Positions 22,199 through 34,959 of a stretch of DNA of 60,000 bases are shown piece by piece. Each line of letters opens with the position of its first letter. Position 1 is the first letter of the stretch. Source of the DNA: Membranipora membranacea (Eukaryota > Bryozoa > Gymnolaemata > Cheilostomatida > Membraniporidae); contig OU612073.1 in the NCBI GenBank assembly GCA_914767715.1, forward strand, positions 10,728,001 through 10,788,000. The letters run 5' to 3'. The notes beneath the pieces are model-generated. The model was not told the DNA's origin and did not search any database. It saw only the letters and a list, made by a program, of their open reading frames with translations. The position numbers were made by a program, and so were the translations under genes.

Positions 22199-25100
22199 AT
22201 GGGGCACAAAGTCGTCTTAGCAGTATGCTCACTCAACCAGTGGGCCATGGACTTTGAAGGAAACCTCAAAAGAATTATCGAAAGTAGGTGAGCTCTTTTT
22301 CTCAGCTTTGGTTTAAGTGTTTTGTCCACAATGTTTTCAAAGACTGAATTATTCATTTTTTTCCTTAAAGTTTGTGCTAGATTACTAAACTAAACTCTTT
22401 GTGTAATTTCTTCCTGTAGGCTGTTGCAATAGTATACACTGGGTCTACGTACATTCAGCATATAGGAGAATGTTTTATATGTCACCCATTTAAATGTCAA
22501 ATGGCTTCATATTGTTACCAAGTTTTTGTTTCTAACCAAAAAGCTGGATATCTAAAATACTAGGTTCAGATATAATAAATTTGACTTGTTTGCATGATGC
22601 AGGCATTATGGCAGCTGTATCTGTGATGTGCCTGTCAGAGTAGTGTTTTGTTTTCTGTTTCTGAGATGCACATTTATCAAAAAAAGGGTGTACAAAATTA
22701 ATTGTTATTTTCAGGTATAAGACAGGCAAAATTAACCGGAGCGAAATACAGGCTAGGACCTGAACTTGAGATCACGTAAGTTTAGATTTCTAAAAAATTG
22801 AACTACTAATCTAATTAAGATGCATAATATAATATCTACTTCTATTATCTAGGCCCACTATTACTATATATTGTTACTAGACGAAGTATAAATCTATCAA
22901 CCTGAGAGAACTTCAATTGTTCCTTAGGGTGTTTGAACTGGCATCATTTGAAACTTGCTGCTGGAAGGTTATTGATTTCCGTGCAAAGAAATCAAAATGA
23001 ATGCATGGAAAGTTTTTTCTACAAACTATTTGAGGAGAGCTTAACAATTTCATCTACATGAAGTTCATATTATATTTATTACAGCTTCTCATTTACAATT
23101 TTAATTTCAACTATTTTGGAACACAACCTGAAGTCTAGTTATCATAAATGTATATTTTTCTATACTTAAATATGTCAATCGAAAAGTTTGCTATTTACTT
23201 CCACTCAGAGGTTATGGATGCGCTGACCATTTTCTGGAGCCTGATACATTTCTACACTCTTGGGAGGTCTTAGCTGAGATCATCAAACATCCAAACTCTT
23301 CTGATATCCTTTTGGACCTTGGCATGTAAGTGCCTCATCACAACATCTTCAAGTTTTTATATTTGTTAATCCAGCAGTGAAGAGCACCAATATTACTAGT
23401 GTACACATAAACTAATAATGGATTTTTAAATTGATCTTCATGCAATATTGAATGACTCATAGTCTACGCTTTCATGGTGCACTGTGGGCCACTGGTAGGT
23501 ACACTCTCCGGCCATTTTTTCTCTGAGATCTTTCTCTGTGATCTCTGTGAGGTTGTTGCCTGAAGGGATACATTAGACCAAGTTTGATCCAGTTAGCCTG
23601 CATTCAAAGTTGCTCCCCCTCCACTAATAAGCCGCATATCAGTGGAGGGGAGCAACTAGAAGGCGGGCAAAATGTATCAAATTTGATCTAAGATACCATT
23701 ATGTAAAATTTCTTGTCCTTTATTTCCAGGCCTGTGATGCATAAGAACGTAGCATATAACTGCAGAGTGTTTGTACTGAATAAGAAAATATTACTTATCA
23801 GACCTAAGATGTCATTATGTGATCAGGGGAACTATAGAGAGCCCCGCTGGTTCACCGGCTGGTGTGAGAGAAGAATGGTGGAGGATCATTATCTACCTGG
23901 TATTATAAGATCTCTCACACACCAGTCTACAGTTCCAATAGGGGATGGGGTCATAGCCACCCGCGATACTTGCTTAGGTAGTGAGATCTGTGAGGAACTG
24001 TGGACCAGTGACAGGTGAGTTGTTTATGATGGATCACACTGACATGGTGATAACACCATTAGGATGTGTTGCACTGATCAATATAGTCAATTAAGGCTAA
24101 GAACCTAACAAGTTCCTGCCTCTAATTCCATATGTTGACCTCGGGTTGTCACGCCAAAATCATCCTGAAGGTACACAATAGACATGCTATTGCTCATTGG
24201 TAAGAGGCATGCATGACTTTGATCAGGTGAGAATCAAACTTCATGAACGTTCGACAACATGGTATCAAAGTGCTGTTATCTAACTGGAATGGTTGGAGCA
24301 GGGGATTATGGTTCACTTGTAGTTTCAGTGCACAAACTTGCTGTCATTCCATTACCATCCACATCCCAACCTGCTATGGTCAATAATGGTATGCTACTAC
24401 CTGCATCCAGGGCGGAGTGTTGGAGCTGAGACTACTCATTCAAGTGAGAAGAAAACTTATAGGACCAGTCAATCTTTTAACCCTCTGTAATTATATATTT
24501 ACCATTTACCCAGATTGCAGCGCACAGCTGTTTCTTTCTTTCACTCCCTACCTTACCTTTGTGTATTGCAGTCATCACATTGAGATGGGCTTGGATGGAG
24601 TTGAGATATTTGCTAACGGTAGCGGTAGTCATCATGAACTGAGAAAAGGATACATTAGGAGAGATCTCATATCAAGTGCTACTATGAAGGTAAATGGAAT
24701 GATAACAAAAGACATGAAAATGACGAAACAATAATTCTGATCCAACTTGCTCGTATTTGGAGTTGCCCCCCCCCCCCTCCGCTGGTAATCATGTTGTAAC
24801 TCCGAAAGCAGGTTGTGCTGTTTTTGCCATTCAACCGAACGTGTTGTCAGCAGTAAATTCAATACATGATTCCTGATCAGCACATTTAGTCAGAAGAATG
24901 TCACCCATTTTATATTGTGAAGACATCACAATTTAATAATATATTGTTAATTGTAATGTCTTTGTAATACCATAATTGAGAACATTATGAATACATGTTA
25001 AATATATTATTTGTTTTGTTGTACATAAATAACGATAATTGTTATCTTGTTTGTAGGGAGGAGGTATTTATCTCTTTGCTAACTTTCTAGGCTGTGACGG

Positions 25101-28100
25101 GGAGAGAGTTTATTATGACGGTAATTCTTGTATTTATATGAATGGAGAAGTTGTGGCTCAGGGACCTCAGTTCTCCCTCAGAGAAGTGGTGAGTCTATTG
25201 ATATATAATATAGGTATTTGATATCGATATATTTGGATAGGGTACGGGTGTTTCAATCGAGAGGCCCCGTGTTCGATTCCTGGCAGGGCATGGTGGTGTC
25301 AGGAAGCATACTGACTCTCGTGATCTGACTGGGCATGTATATCACTGATAAACTAGGCTATCATTACCACAAAGCAGGTGTCGTAAGGCTAAGTATGCAT
25401 CATGCGTGACTTGAATTTGCGCATGTGCAAGAACAATGAGTTTAGTTTGGGTTCTGATTGCAACTTTGGAAAGGGGAAATGGGATATCCCCTGCATAAAC
25501 TGTCAATCAAAATCAGCTAATAATGACAAGAGAGGATAACTATTAATAACAAATCCGCACGCTTTGGGGAGTATGTAACCAGAGCAGGTAGCCAATCAGA
25601 TGGCTTCGGAATTCTGAGACTCAATTTTGCAGAGATCAGCTCATGTCCAGAGCTGAGCATGCGAAGAATGGTCAGGAAGGGCATTTGACCTCATATGCGC
25701 CTGTGCCACGTTAGTATTCAGTCCGTAGACCCATACCGCTGATATGGGAAACAAATAAACCAAGCATCATCAAGGTTTCTCACACGGTATCACAGGGATT
25801 CAAAACTTTAAATGGGCGCTGTTTTTTTATTTAATATTGATATATTATATGGAGATATAGTATTGATATATATAATATTGATAAGTAGTATTGATGTGTG
25901 ATATTGATAGGCCTATGTAATACTGATGTCTTAAAGCTATGGGCTAGTCTTTTTTCAAAGCTTTGATATTGAAATTATATCTTTGCTTTTTGCTAAGTTT
26001 GCGATATGATGAGATTTGAACTACTAAAATTTCGTGTTATTTTACAAGTGGTATGGCGAGTTTGACTAAGGAATAATAGGTTTGACTCTGACTAGAGAGA
26101 ATACTGAACATAACGTAATAATAAAAAATAGTGAGAGTCCGAAAAAAGGAATTTCCAGCTTATCTTATAAAGGCCAATGTTTTTTTTAATTTTCATGTAG
26201 TGGCAGCTGCTCTTTGTACTTTGAGAGAAATGATAAGCTTACAATGTTTGCAATTATCTTTATGAATGATCCTCAAGGGTATCATTTATATGTTGTGATT
26301 CAAAAGAACCTTTCCCTCTATTGGGAGGCAAATTTGCACGATGAGCGCATTGATTTGATTACTTATAAAAAACTCCTCTCAATTTGTAAGAGACCAGGCA
26401 TAGTGGACGTGATAAATTACACTATATGCACTAAGGGTGTTCAATTTTATAACGTTTCTCATGTAGTTTTTGTCTTAGGGCGTTGGATCATATCTCATTC
26501 GTGTTTCTAACCAATGCCAGTCTGATATATATATATAATGCTACAACAACCCATAGCAGTGCTAGATCCCCTTATCTGTATCACAGATAATTGAATGTCA
26601 CCTCCGACAACAAACATGTAGAGGATGTTTTGTGCGCCGTCATACACAACCCTCTACTATATGCCATACAACAAAATACTAGTCATAGTCCTAGCGAGTA
26701 GTTGTCTCTCACTCCTTAGGCCTACTTATACATACATTTTAATACTTTATCGACTAGATGCTCAGTTCTGATAGGAAGAGTGCTGGGTTTCACAAGATCA
26801 TATCCACATCCCTTCCCTCTATTCTTTCAGGTTACAATCGGAGCGGAAATAGACATAGAAGATGTCCGCTCATACAGGAACTATTCTAAATCTCGATGTC
26901 TAATAGCAAGTCGTAAAAAGAGCTTTCCCCGTATCAGCGTAGACTTCAGCCTCGGGGCTGATGAGGAAGACCTTCCTGTCATGCTCGAAAAAATGGACTG
27001 GGAGCTTCTCTCTGCTGAGGAGGAAATAAGGCAAGTTTAATAGAGTTTGAGCCGTGGGACCACTTCTTGTAGATTGCTTCACATGATAAGATCAATGATA
27101 AGAGTGTGATCGTCAAAATCAGCACTATCTAGAAAACACATTTCTTTATCTGAACAGTGCCTTTTCATGTCATTTTCACAGTGTTAGCCAACCAAGTCTC
27201 ATGTGTGAACAGGGTAAAGGAAGCACTTCATTTGAGATTTGAATTACCATCATGACTGAATATTTGCTGCCGTCTTTTACTTTTGCATTGACTAAGCTGG
27301 TTTCTAGATCATTAATCTGTAACCAATTTAAGTGGTCTAGGTGTTTGTGGCTCGAATATTTCTGATACACTGTGACAATTGTTCTCCAGCAGCGGGGCCT
27401 CCTTGCCCGATAACATGAAAAATCTTTGAAAACGTCTTGAATGAAATGTCTTTCCAAAAAGTTAAAATTCACCAAAACAGCTATTTCCAATTTCTGATTT
27501 CATATAGGATCACTTGATAAATCTTATCATTGAGTACGAGAATGAATATATAATGAGTTCAATGTACTACAGATGTTTAAAGCACTCATTGGAATCAAAA
27601 TTCATGTACTAGGACACATGATATCTATGAATCAGTCAGGAAGTAAACACTTAGAATGAATTTAAATGTCATAGGCCTATCGTATGGTATAAAAAGAGTA
27701 GGAACAGGTCACACTAAAGGAAAGAGATAAAGAAACTTTAACAAATGTCTCGTAAATTTTAAATATTCAGTTGTATAATAGTATATAGTATAAAAATTTG
27801 TGTGTATATATATATATGTATATATATATATATACATATATTGTATGTAGTATGATATTAATATGATATATAATGATTTAAAGTTGAAATTGAAAATACG
27901 TACAGATCTTTATAGAATACACTAACTTGGACACACCATCGAAAACATCTTTATTTGTGACAGTGGCTATTTTATTCCCAGCATAAAGGCATAATGAAAA
28001 TCATGATAATATGCAATTTTGACAAAAAAACTATTTGATCTCAAAAGCGTCACTGACGCAGCTGCTGGGCAAATGACTCATTGAAATCTCCCTATCGAGC

Positions 28101-31100
28101 GCTGTGATTCACAAGATAAACAAACCTTAACAAAGGCAATTAAACATGTGAGAAGAAGAGGAAGAGGGATACGCTTGATTTCTCAAAAGAACAAGCAACT
28201 TTCCCCCTTGGCACGTGATTTATTATTATTATTAATGGGAAAATGAGTAACTGGAATCAGTATTAAAAATATTCATTGTTCATACATTCATCATAGAGAA
28301 AGTCTTTGTTTTGAGCAGGATGGAAAATAACCGATGTTTTTTGTTTGCTATAAACATGCACTTAACATTAAGCTATGACGCAAGTAATGTTTATCACTGA
28401 TGAAATCATTAGCAATCAAACATCATACGACTGTGACTAGAATTTGACCAGTTCTAAAAAAGAACATGAGTTGACCACACTAAAGATAAGAGAGAGTAAA
28501 CACAATGATAAACCAAAGAGTAAAACCTCCTAAGTGAAAACATATGTATGTGTGTATGTTTGTTTATACGTGTTTTAATGTGTAAATGCATATAGTGTAT
28601 GGATTTGTGGTTGTAAAGTGTATGTAAAAGGGTTGTATATGGGTACTAATTAGGTGTGTGTATATATATATATGTGTAAACCGGGTGTATATGACCCTGA
28701 TACCCCCATGTTAAACATTTACCAAATGATTCAAGTAAGTTTCTGTCCTCTTTAAACGTTCTTCCTTTAATCTCATCAATTTGTTGCTAGTTCTTCTGTA
28801 CTCAGAGAGGATTTAGTTTTGATCTTGCTACTCAGGTGGTGAGTCAATGTCTCGCAGTTGAAGAACTCGACTACAAACTCAAAGTTACCCTCCCTCATCG
28901 CTGTCTCCATCTGTGTTTTTTTCTCATCAGTGATCCCTTTACCAGATACTATAAGCCTTTTCTCCTCCGTCGTACTGTGAGACCAGCACGCGTGCTCTAT
29001 AGAGTTGTCTCTACATAACCTATAAATAAGAACCATGTGAACATTCTCATTTCTCATTGAGTACATAGGGTGACCTTAGTTTGACCTGACCGCGTAAAAC
29101 CGGCGCATGTACAAAGTGTTATAGTTGGCTCATTTCCCCAAGGAGTCACAAAATTGTGTAGTTGAAGATGTATCACATACCAAGATGTGCTGCTTGCCCT
29201 CCCTCTTTCTTTCTCAGTTTTATATACCCCTGAGATTAGCCATAGGTTCCTAGTATTAGATGGGCTGTCCTCACTCTTATTGTGATCAGAGAGTACTCCT
29301 TTTACTGATGATCAGGACTTACTTTTCTAGTAGAGTTAATAGTTCGGGTGGTGGAGTATGGTATGTGAATGTAACAGAGCTTGTCTCCAAAGAATTCAGC
29401 CAGTTTAAATCCTCGTCTGATGTTTCCTCTGATCCTGAGTTGTTTTGATTGTCACCATTTTCCTGGCTGTCACCGTCAATTGACAACGTCCTCATTTTGC
29501 TTTCAAGCACACGATGTTCACGATTGAGACTTTTTAAACATTATATTAGGCCTTTCAGAGTAAATTCTTTGTTGCCTAAGCCTTTTAGCCCTTATGAATC
29601 ATAGCTAACTAAAATCAATGTGCACTTATACGAAACTACCATACGAAACAGTTGGCATAACACGCCTAGTGTAGACCATAGGGAACTCAGGCTATTCAAA
29701 TCTTTGAGGGGCTCTCTACTGTTTAGTGAGATATTTATTGATCACTAACTATCAAAACTTGGCACTTATTATTGTAACTTTTTGTTATGAGTGAACAAAC
29801 TTTTGATCATATAAACAGGTACCAATGATCATAGTAAGTGCTAACGATCGGATTAGCATTTATCCTGCTGCTCACTAAAGTCCTGCTGACCATATCACAA
29901 ACACCTAGAACAAGTTTGTTTCCTCTGGTGGCAGAGAGATATTGCAAAATGCATATATATGCATTTTGCAATATCCCTACACCACCACAGAGGAAACAAA
30001 CTTGATCTAACAAACATTCAAGGATTTGTTTAACACCTCAGATTATGAACTTGAAACTTAGTGACACAGCCAAATTAAATTACGTGGGTGGATATTGAAA
30101 TCCAGGCTGGCATTTAACACCACTGATATGGGTGTGTATTTGTGATCTTGACCCACCCTTATGAGTATAAAAATCACTAGCTGCAATAAAGGGTGACCTA
30201 TGAGTGCGTCCTGTATTCAGACAAGCGCATTTGCAAACTGAACAAATGTGCCATCATGAATTCATTCTTTTGAGTTTTTGCAACATTAAAAATTGTGAAA
30301 TCTTTTGTTGACCTGTATAGTGGTAAAGTTGATGCAAACCAATAACAACAATAAACAACTCTTATACTTTCATGCTGTTTACTACCTCTCTGAAAAGAGA
30401 AGGATCGTGAAGGGTGAATAATCATATCATGCGGCTTCTTTTAAAATCAGGTTTCTGAGATCGTGACACAAAGATATTCCCAGTGAAATGTAAAAAAGAT
30501 ACAATATAAAAATGGCTATAATCATGCCATCAGTAGGGGTGATAGGCTTCATCGACATATGTCAACATGCTTTGTATCTACTCTACTTCTCATTGGCCAT
30601 TTTCAGCCCTACCAAATCAATGAGATTAGGCTCGACCAAAACTTTTAAGCCAAATTGTTCTTTTTACAGCTGTCAGTGAAGGGTGAATAACTGTGGTTTC
30701 ATAACTGTGGTTTCACTTTCATAACTGAAATTAAATACAATGAATTTTTATCCTTGTCATTTTACCTATGTGTTGCAACCGTAAACATACCACATACATG
30801 CTTGTGATATGTTACAGTATGGGCCCAGCAATGTGGTTATGGGATTACTTACGGAGGAGTGGACAGAGTGGTTTCTTACTTCCCCTTAGCGGTGGGATCG
30901 ACAGTTCAGCTACTGCGAGTATAGTGTTCTGTATGTGTACACATATATACAAGGCATTCAACCAACGACGTATGTATGACTACTTCATGACTTATCTACG
31001 CAAAAATGTCTATACTCATAATAATATGTTGAATAAATTGAATTGAACTGATTAACATCAACCTGTCGAAGCCTGGGTAAAAAGTATTTTGCTTCAGACA

Positions 31101-34100
31101 ATTGCTTATCCCATGAACATCACAGAAAGTTGAAAAATCAGTAAATTAGATCAAACGCCCTTTACAGTATATACAAGGGAAACCAACTGAAAACTGGTGT
31201 TGATTTGAATTATTCTTTTTGAATGTTGTTATCTACATGTTATAGAGTAGGTCTTTACATATTATGATGCTTTATAATTTTGTTTATCATATTTCGTAGT
31301 CGAACCAGTCGTATCAGACTTGAGACGAGTTGTTGGAGATGACAACTTTACACCAGAAAGTCCTCAACATATATGCAGCATGTTACTCACTACTGTATAT
31401 ATGGCTTCTAGTAACAGCTCTGAGCATACCAGGACCTTGGCTAAGACCCTCGCTAAACAGATTGGCAGGTAAGTGTATATCTAAAAAGATAAACAATATT
31501 TGGCTGTTTAAGTTTCGGAGCTAAAATATACACTCTGTTTAATGTATTTTTAAAAGATGGTGGCGAACTCAGCAAAACCACAAATATTGAGACAATGTCT
31601 GCTACCTTGATATAATGTGTAACGGTAAATTGTAAAGGCTAACAGCACATTATACATAGAAAATATACCCTCACACCTTAGTTTTTATTTAGGTCGAAAC
31701 ACAGACTATAATGCCTGTAACAGAGACTACCTTTCTGCTTGGGTTATTGACAGAACCCACGATTGACATTCTGCCATCTTTAAGGCTTCTTTTTTCTCCT
31801 AAATGTGTCCAATGTCCTCCTCTGTTTTAGCTATCACATAGAGCTATGTATAGATACAGCAGTATCAGCTTTTCTGACCATATTTAAAATAGCCACAACG
31901 ATGACACCAAAGTTCAAGAAGCATGGCGGATCTTATAGGGAAAATATCGCTCTGCAAAATATTCAGGTAGGTTTTCGACTCATCCTGGCCTTGGATATGA
32001 ATGATACAAAGAAGTCTTTCAATTAGATGAAGGAGACTATTTAACCGAATCCTCCCAACTACCTCAAATAGTTATATAAATGAGTGAGCGGTTTGGAGAC
32101 AAAAACCTCTACTGGGTCTCTTTCAGCCCATCAATGTACGTTCAGATAGCACAGGTAACCAGAAATACCAATGCGGTAGCAATTTCCTGTATGTGTTTTC
32201 TATCTCTGAGACAACCGACAGAGTGTGTCTGAATCATCCTTGTAATAACAAGAGATGACACAACAACTGTAAGAGGTTGGGTGCAAACGCTCCTTATGAA
32301 AAATTACAAGATAATTTGGAGTTGTCCAATGAACATCAATGAGAGGACAATTCCCAAATTATTTTTGGACTTGGCTTTGATTGCAGCCCTGATTGCAGCT
32401 TGTATTAGTTTATACTAGAAACAGGATTGTGTTCAACTTCTCGATGGAGTTGATAACTGGAGTCTGACCAGAGTTAAAAGCAAAATCTATTTCAATTGAA
32501 ATTCCCAGTTTATGCCTAAATAAAGATGGAGAGATGAAGTTAATTTAGATTGCTGCGCACTCCATATCAGTCTGCTTTCGTAATACTGATATATGCCTTG
32601 TATATTACAGGCTCGTGTAAGGATGGTGCTAGCTTATTTGTTTGCTCAGCTTACCATGTGGACACGAGGCAGGCCTGGTGGATGTCTTGTACTTGGCTCG
32701 GCAAATGTTGATGAAAGGTATTTAGTAAGAGAATGATGCAAGTTTAAAATGCACTTTGTCTGTACACACAATTCAATAGCTAACATATATCATGTCATAA
32801 AAATCAAAACATACATGTGTTTAGTATAGGCAAAGTGTGCACATATACTATATACATCCAATTGTGCTGAGGGCTCAACAATCCACCCAATAATGCTCCC
32901 GATATTTAAAACAACAGCTCCTTCAGAAACAGCTATCTGAGCAATAATGAAACGCGATACCCAATTTTACTGGTGAGATGTCACAACCGGTTACCATTGT
33001 ATATCAGTAGAGATTAATACACCCCTTTCTACAACCTGAAGTCTCTATGCAATTCTTGTTCTTTCTTCACAGTTTGAGGGGATATATGACAAAGTATGAC
33101 TGTTCCAGTGCAGATATAAATCCTATCGGTGGTATAAGTAAAACAGACCTCAGGAGATTTATACAGTACTGTAAAGATGTATATAATATACCAATACTCA
33201 ATGAGTGAGTCATATACATACAGGAGGCCATGTAACTTTGTTATTTTCCTTGTAACAGTAGTTTGTCCATCAGTCATTACTGAACAGCAAACCAGTCCCG
33301 GCTTACTCAAAAATGATAGCTCAAAGCAACTATCAATGTAGATGGTGTTGAAAGCTTTCTCAAGTTAGTCCCTAACATTCAGCTAAAGACCATTTCATTC
33401 AACGTTAGTGGATGGTCACAACATACTATTGAATTCTGATATCCTAACCATTGATTGGTTAAGTATTTTTGACATCGAACGAATCCATGCAGATACCTCA
33501 GTTTTCTATAATGGCGTGTCTTGACTGTAAAACAATGTAAGTTTCCATCTGTTACAGTGGCACATACCTGACTTGTATATTTGATTTTCGTGTAGAATAC
33601 TAGAGAGTCCACCTACAGCAGAGCTAGAACCTCTAGAAGGTGGACAGATAGCTCAGACGGATGAGGTGAGGAGGTTATATGGCTTACCTGAGTGAGAGAA
33701 TAAGGCTCCGTTCAGGATATTTGAACCCTAATTCATATCCCAAATGAAAATATGCTCACAAATATCACGACAACTTGATACCCCATAGGCTATAAGATCA
33801 ACCATAAGATACAACATGAGCGGACAAAAATTCAACGGAGCAAACCTACTCTCAACCACATATTGAATATTTACCTATCTTTCTATAGGAGGATATGGGT
33901 ATGACATATGAAGAGTTGTCTGTATTTGGTAAGCTGAGGAAAGTGATCATGTGTGGACCTTATAGTATGTACTGTAAACTGGCAGACCGCTGGAGAGATA
34001 TGTACACACCACTAGAGGTAAGTATGTGTGCTGGACCTGACACACTCCAGCTGTGTATTTTGTAATTGCTGAGCTACCATCCGGCTTACAGAAGACAATA

Positions 34101-34959
34101 AAAAAATGTGTTATGACTAATATCAAGAGTGAAATACATTAGCTGAATTTCTTCGGCAACTTCCCAGTCCCCATCACATCAACCTATGGCATCAAAATCT
34201 GACATAGTTATATTAGTAGAAAACCTATTGTGTAACCATTAATTGTCACAAACAATTCTGGCGGAGCCATCCAATAATTTTTGTTCTGGTGCGAGGTCAG
34301 ACTAAACCCCACCCTCCCGCTGCAATGCCATCACAATGCAAGTCAACCACTGTTAACTCATTGAAAACCATGACATCCTTGTATGGAATGTCCGAGATTG
34401 CTATTTCACCTTGCAGTTATTCGGTTGTGTTTACAGATAGCTGGTAAAGTGAAGCACTTTTTCCGAAGTTACTCCATCAACAGACATAAGATGACAACTC
34501 TGACTCCTTCCTACCATGCTGAGTCGTACAGTCCAGATGATAATAGATTCGATCAGAGACAATTCCTCTACAACGTCAACTGGCCCTGGCAGTTCAACAA
34601 GATCAACCTAACTGTGAGTTTTGTGTGAAATATTTTGAGGATGTTTTCAAAGAAACTAGACTTGTTTTTCACTATCTATGGAAACAAAAGCTTAAATCTA
34701 TGTTGGGATCATTTTGTTATTTTTGACAAATATATGTATTTATATATAAACCTATATACACTACTTATTTGGCATACAATATCATCCTGGTCTGAAATTA
34801 TGAAATATTAAATTGAGAAATGATGACAATCAAATCCCAAGGAGCTATATCAATTAATCTTACCAATTATTTTTAAAACAGGCTCAAAGACTGCAAACGC
34901 AATATTCCGAGCAGCAATCAGTTCCTGTGCCAAATAAGAGGGGCAAATCTGAAGATTAG
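22199..34959 (+). CDS. NADSYN1: Glutamine-dependent NAD+ synthetase (16 exons)
   Basis: Predicted 715-aa cytosolic enzyme that makes NAD+ from nicotinic acid adenine dinucleotide using ATP and glutamine, the last step of de novo and Preiss-Handler synthesis. Exons: 22199-22283, 22715-22775, 23209-23325, 23730-24014, 24572-24689, 25057-25188, 26831-27030, 30818-30969, 31300-31468, 31831-31966, 32611-32717, 33073-33204, 33596-33665, 33889-34017, 34437-34613, 34882-34959; all phases join correctly. The N-terminal nitrilase glutaminase has Glu45 (GPELE), Lys114 (RPKM) and Cys175 (SEICEELW). The synthetase has the ATP-pyrophosphatase loop SGGIDS (357-362), [22 protein letters not shown] and [13 protein letters not shown]. 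The human protein is 706 aa. Intron 7 starts GC, not GT. The 3.8-kb intron 7 carries a gene on the other strand. A convergent peptidase gene follows; partial copies lie at 41463-41630 and 58506-59695. Confidence 0.95.
23574..23690. mobile_element. 117-bp MITE in NADSYN1 intron 3
   Basis: Ends TAGACCAAGTTTGATCC and ATCAAATTTGATCTA, with inner arms AGTTGCTCCCCCTCCACT / AGTGGAGGGGAGCAACT. The flanks GGGATACAT and AGATACCAT form a 9-bp duplication with two mismatches. It is related to 37188-37347. Confidence 0.7.
25230..25830 (+). mobile_element. SINE family S2, split copy in NADSYN1 intron 6
   Basis: The head part (about 25236-25320) reads TTTCAATCGAGAGGCCCCGT and GTTCGATTCC, then GGTGGTGTCAGGAAGCA. 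A second piece (about 25660-25820) has the S2 body GTCCGTAGACCC and the tail TTTCTCACACGGTATC. About 340 bases of other sequence separate them, so this is either two insertions or one interrupted copy. Confidence 0.55.
27795..27842. repeat. TA-rich microsatellite
   Basis: Alternating TATATATA with interspersed GT steps. A similar shorter tract is at 28655-28680. Confidence 0.7.
28776..29495 (-). CDS. Small module-only paralog of the intracellular trypsin-like family, nested in NADSYN1 intron 7
   Basis: Predicted 138-aa protein on the opposite strand to its host gene. Exons are 29495-29323 and 29019-28776; the intron runs GTAAGT to TATAG. The junction phase (two bases of a Lys codon plus G) is the same as in the peptidase gene at 43732-46287. 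The exon 1 end reads [14 protein letters not shown], a [12 protein letters not shown] segment, and exon 2 begins [15 protein letters not shown]. The peptidase genes have SDADEAWLESLET, NDPPEDFLKLLQR and NNEIQKLFWSPS at the same places around the same intron. The peptidase domain is entirely absent; after about 80 exon 2 codons the reading ends at a TGA. There is no signal peptide or membrane segment, and the N-terminus is acidic and Asn/Ser/Gly-rich. It may act as a stand-alone partner or decoy for the peptidases, or be a truncated duplicate; function is unknown. Confidence 0.7.
29906..30009. mobile_element. 104-bp palindromic MITE in NADSYN1 intron 7
   Basis: Arms run from TAGAACAAGTTTGTTTCCTC inwards to TATTGCAAAATGCATAT and back. 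The flanking 9-mers are ACAAACACC and ACAAACATT (seven of nine match). Closely related to 15948-16153. Confidence 0.8.

Larger units (their letters stand above)
27031..30817. other. NADSYN1 intron 7, large host intron
   Basis: This 3.8-kb intron is the largest of the gene. It contains TA-rich microsatellites (27795-27842 and 28655-28680), the two-exon minus-strand gene at 28776-29495 and a MITE (29906-30009). The donor is GCAAGT. Confidence 0.7.

Noticed and set aside
22199-34959. Bacterial origin of NAD synthetase
   Set aside because: Sixteen exons with consistent phases and close similarity to the animal nitrilase-synthetase fusion exclude a bacterial insert.
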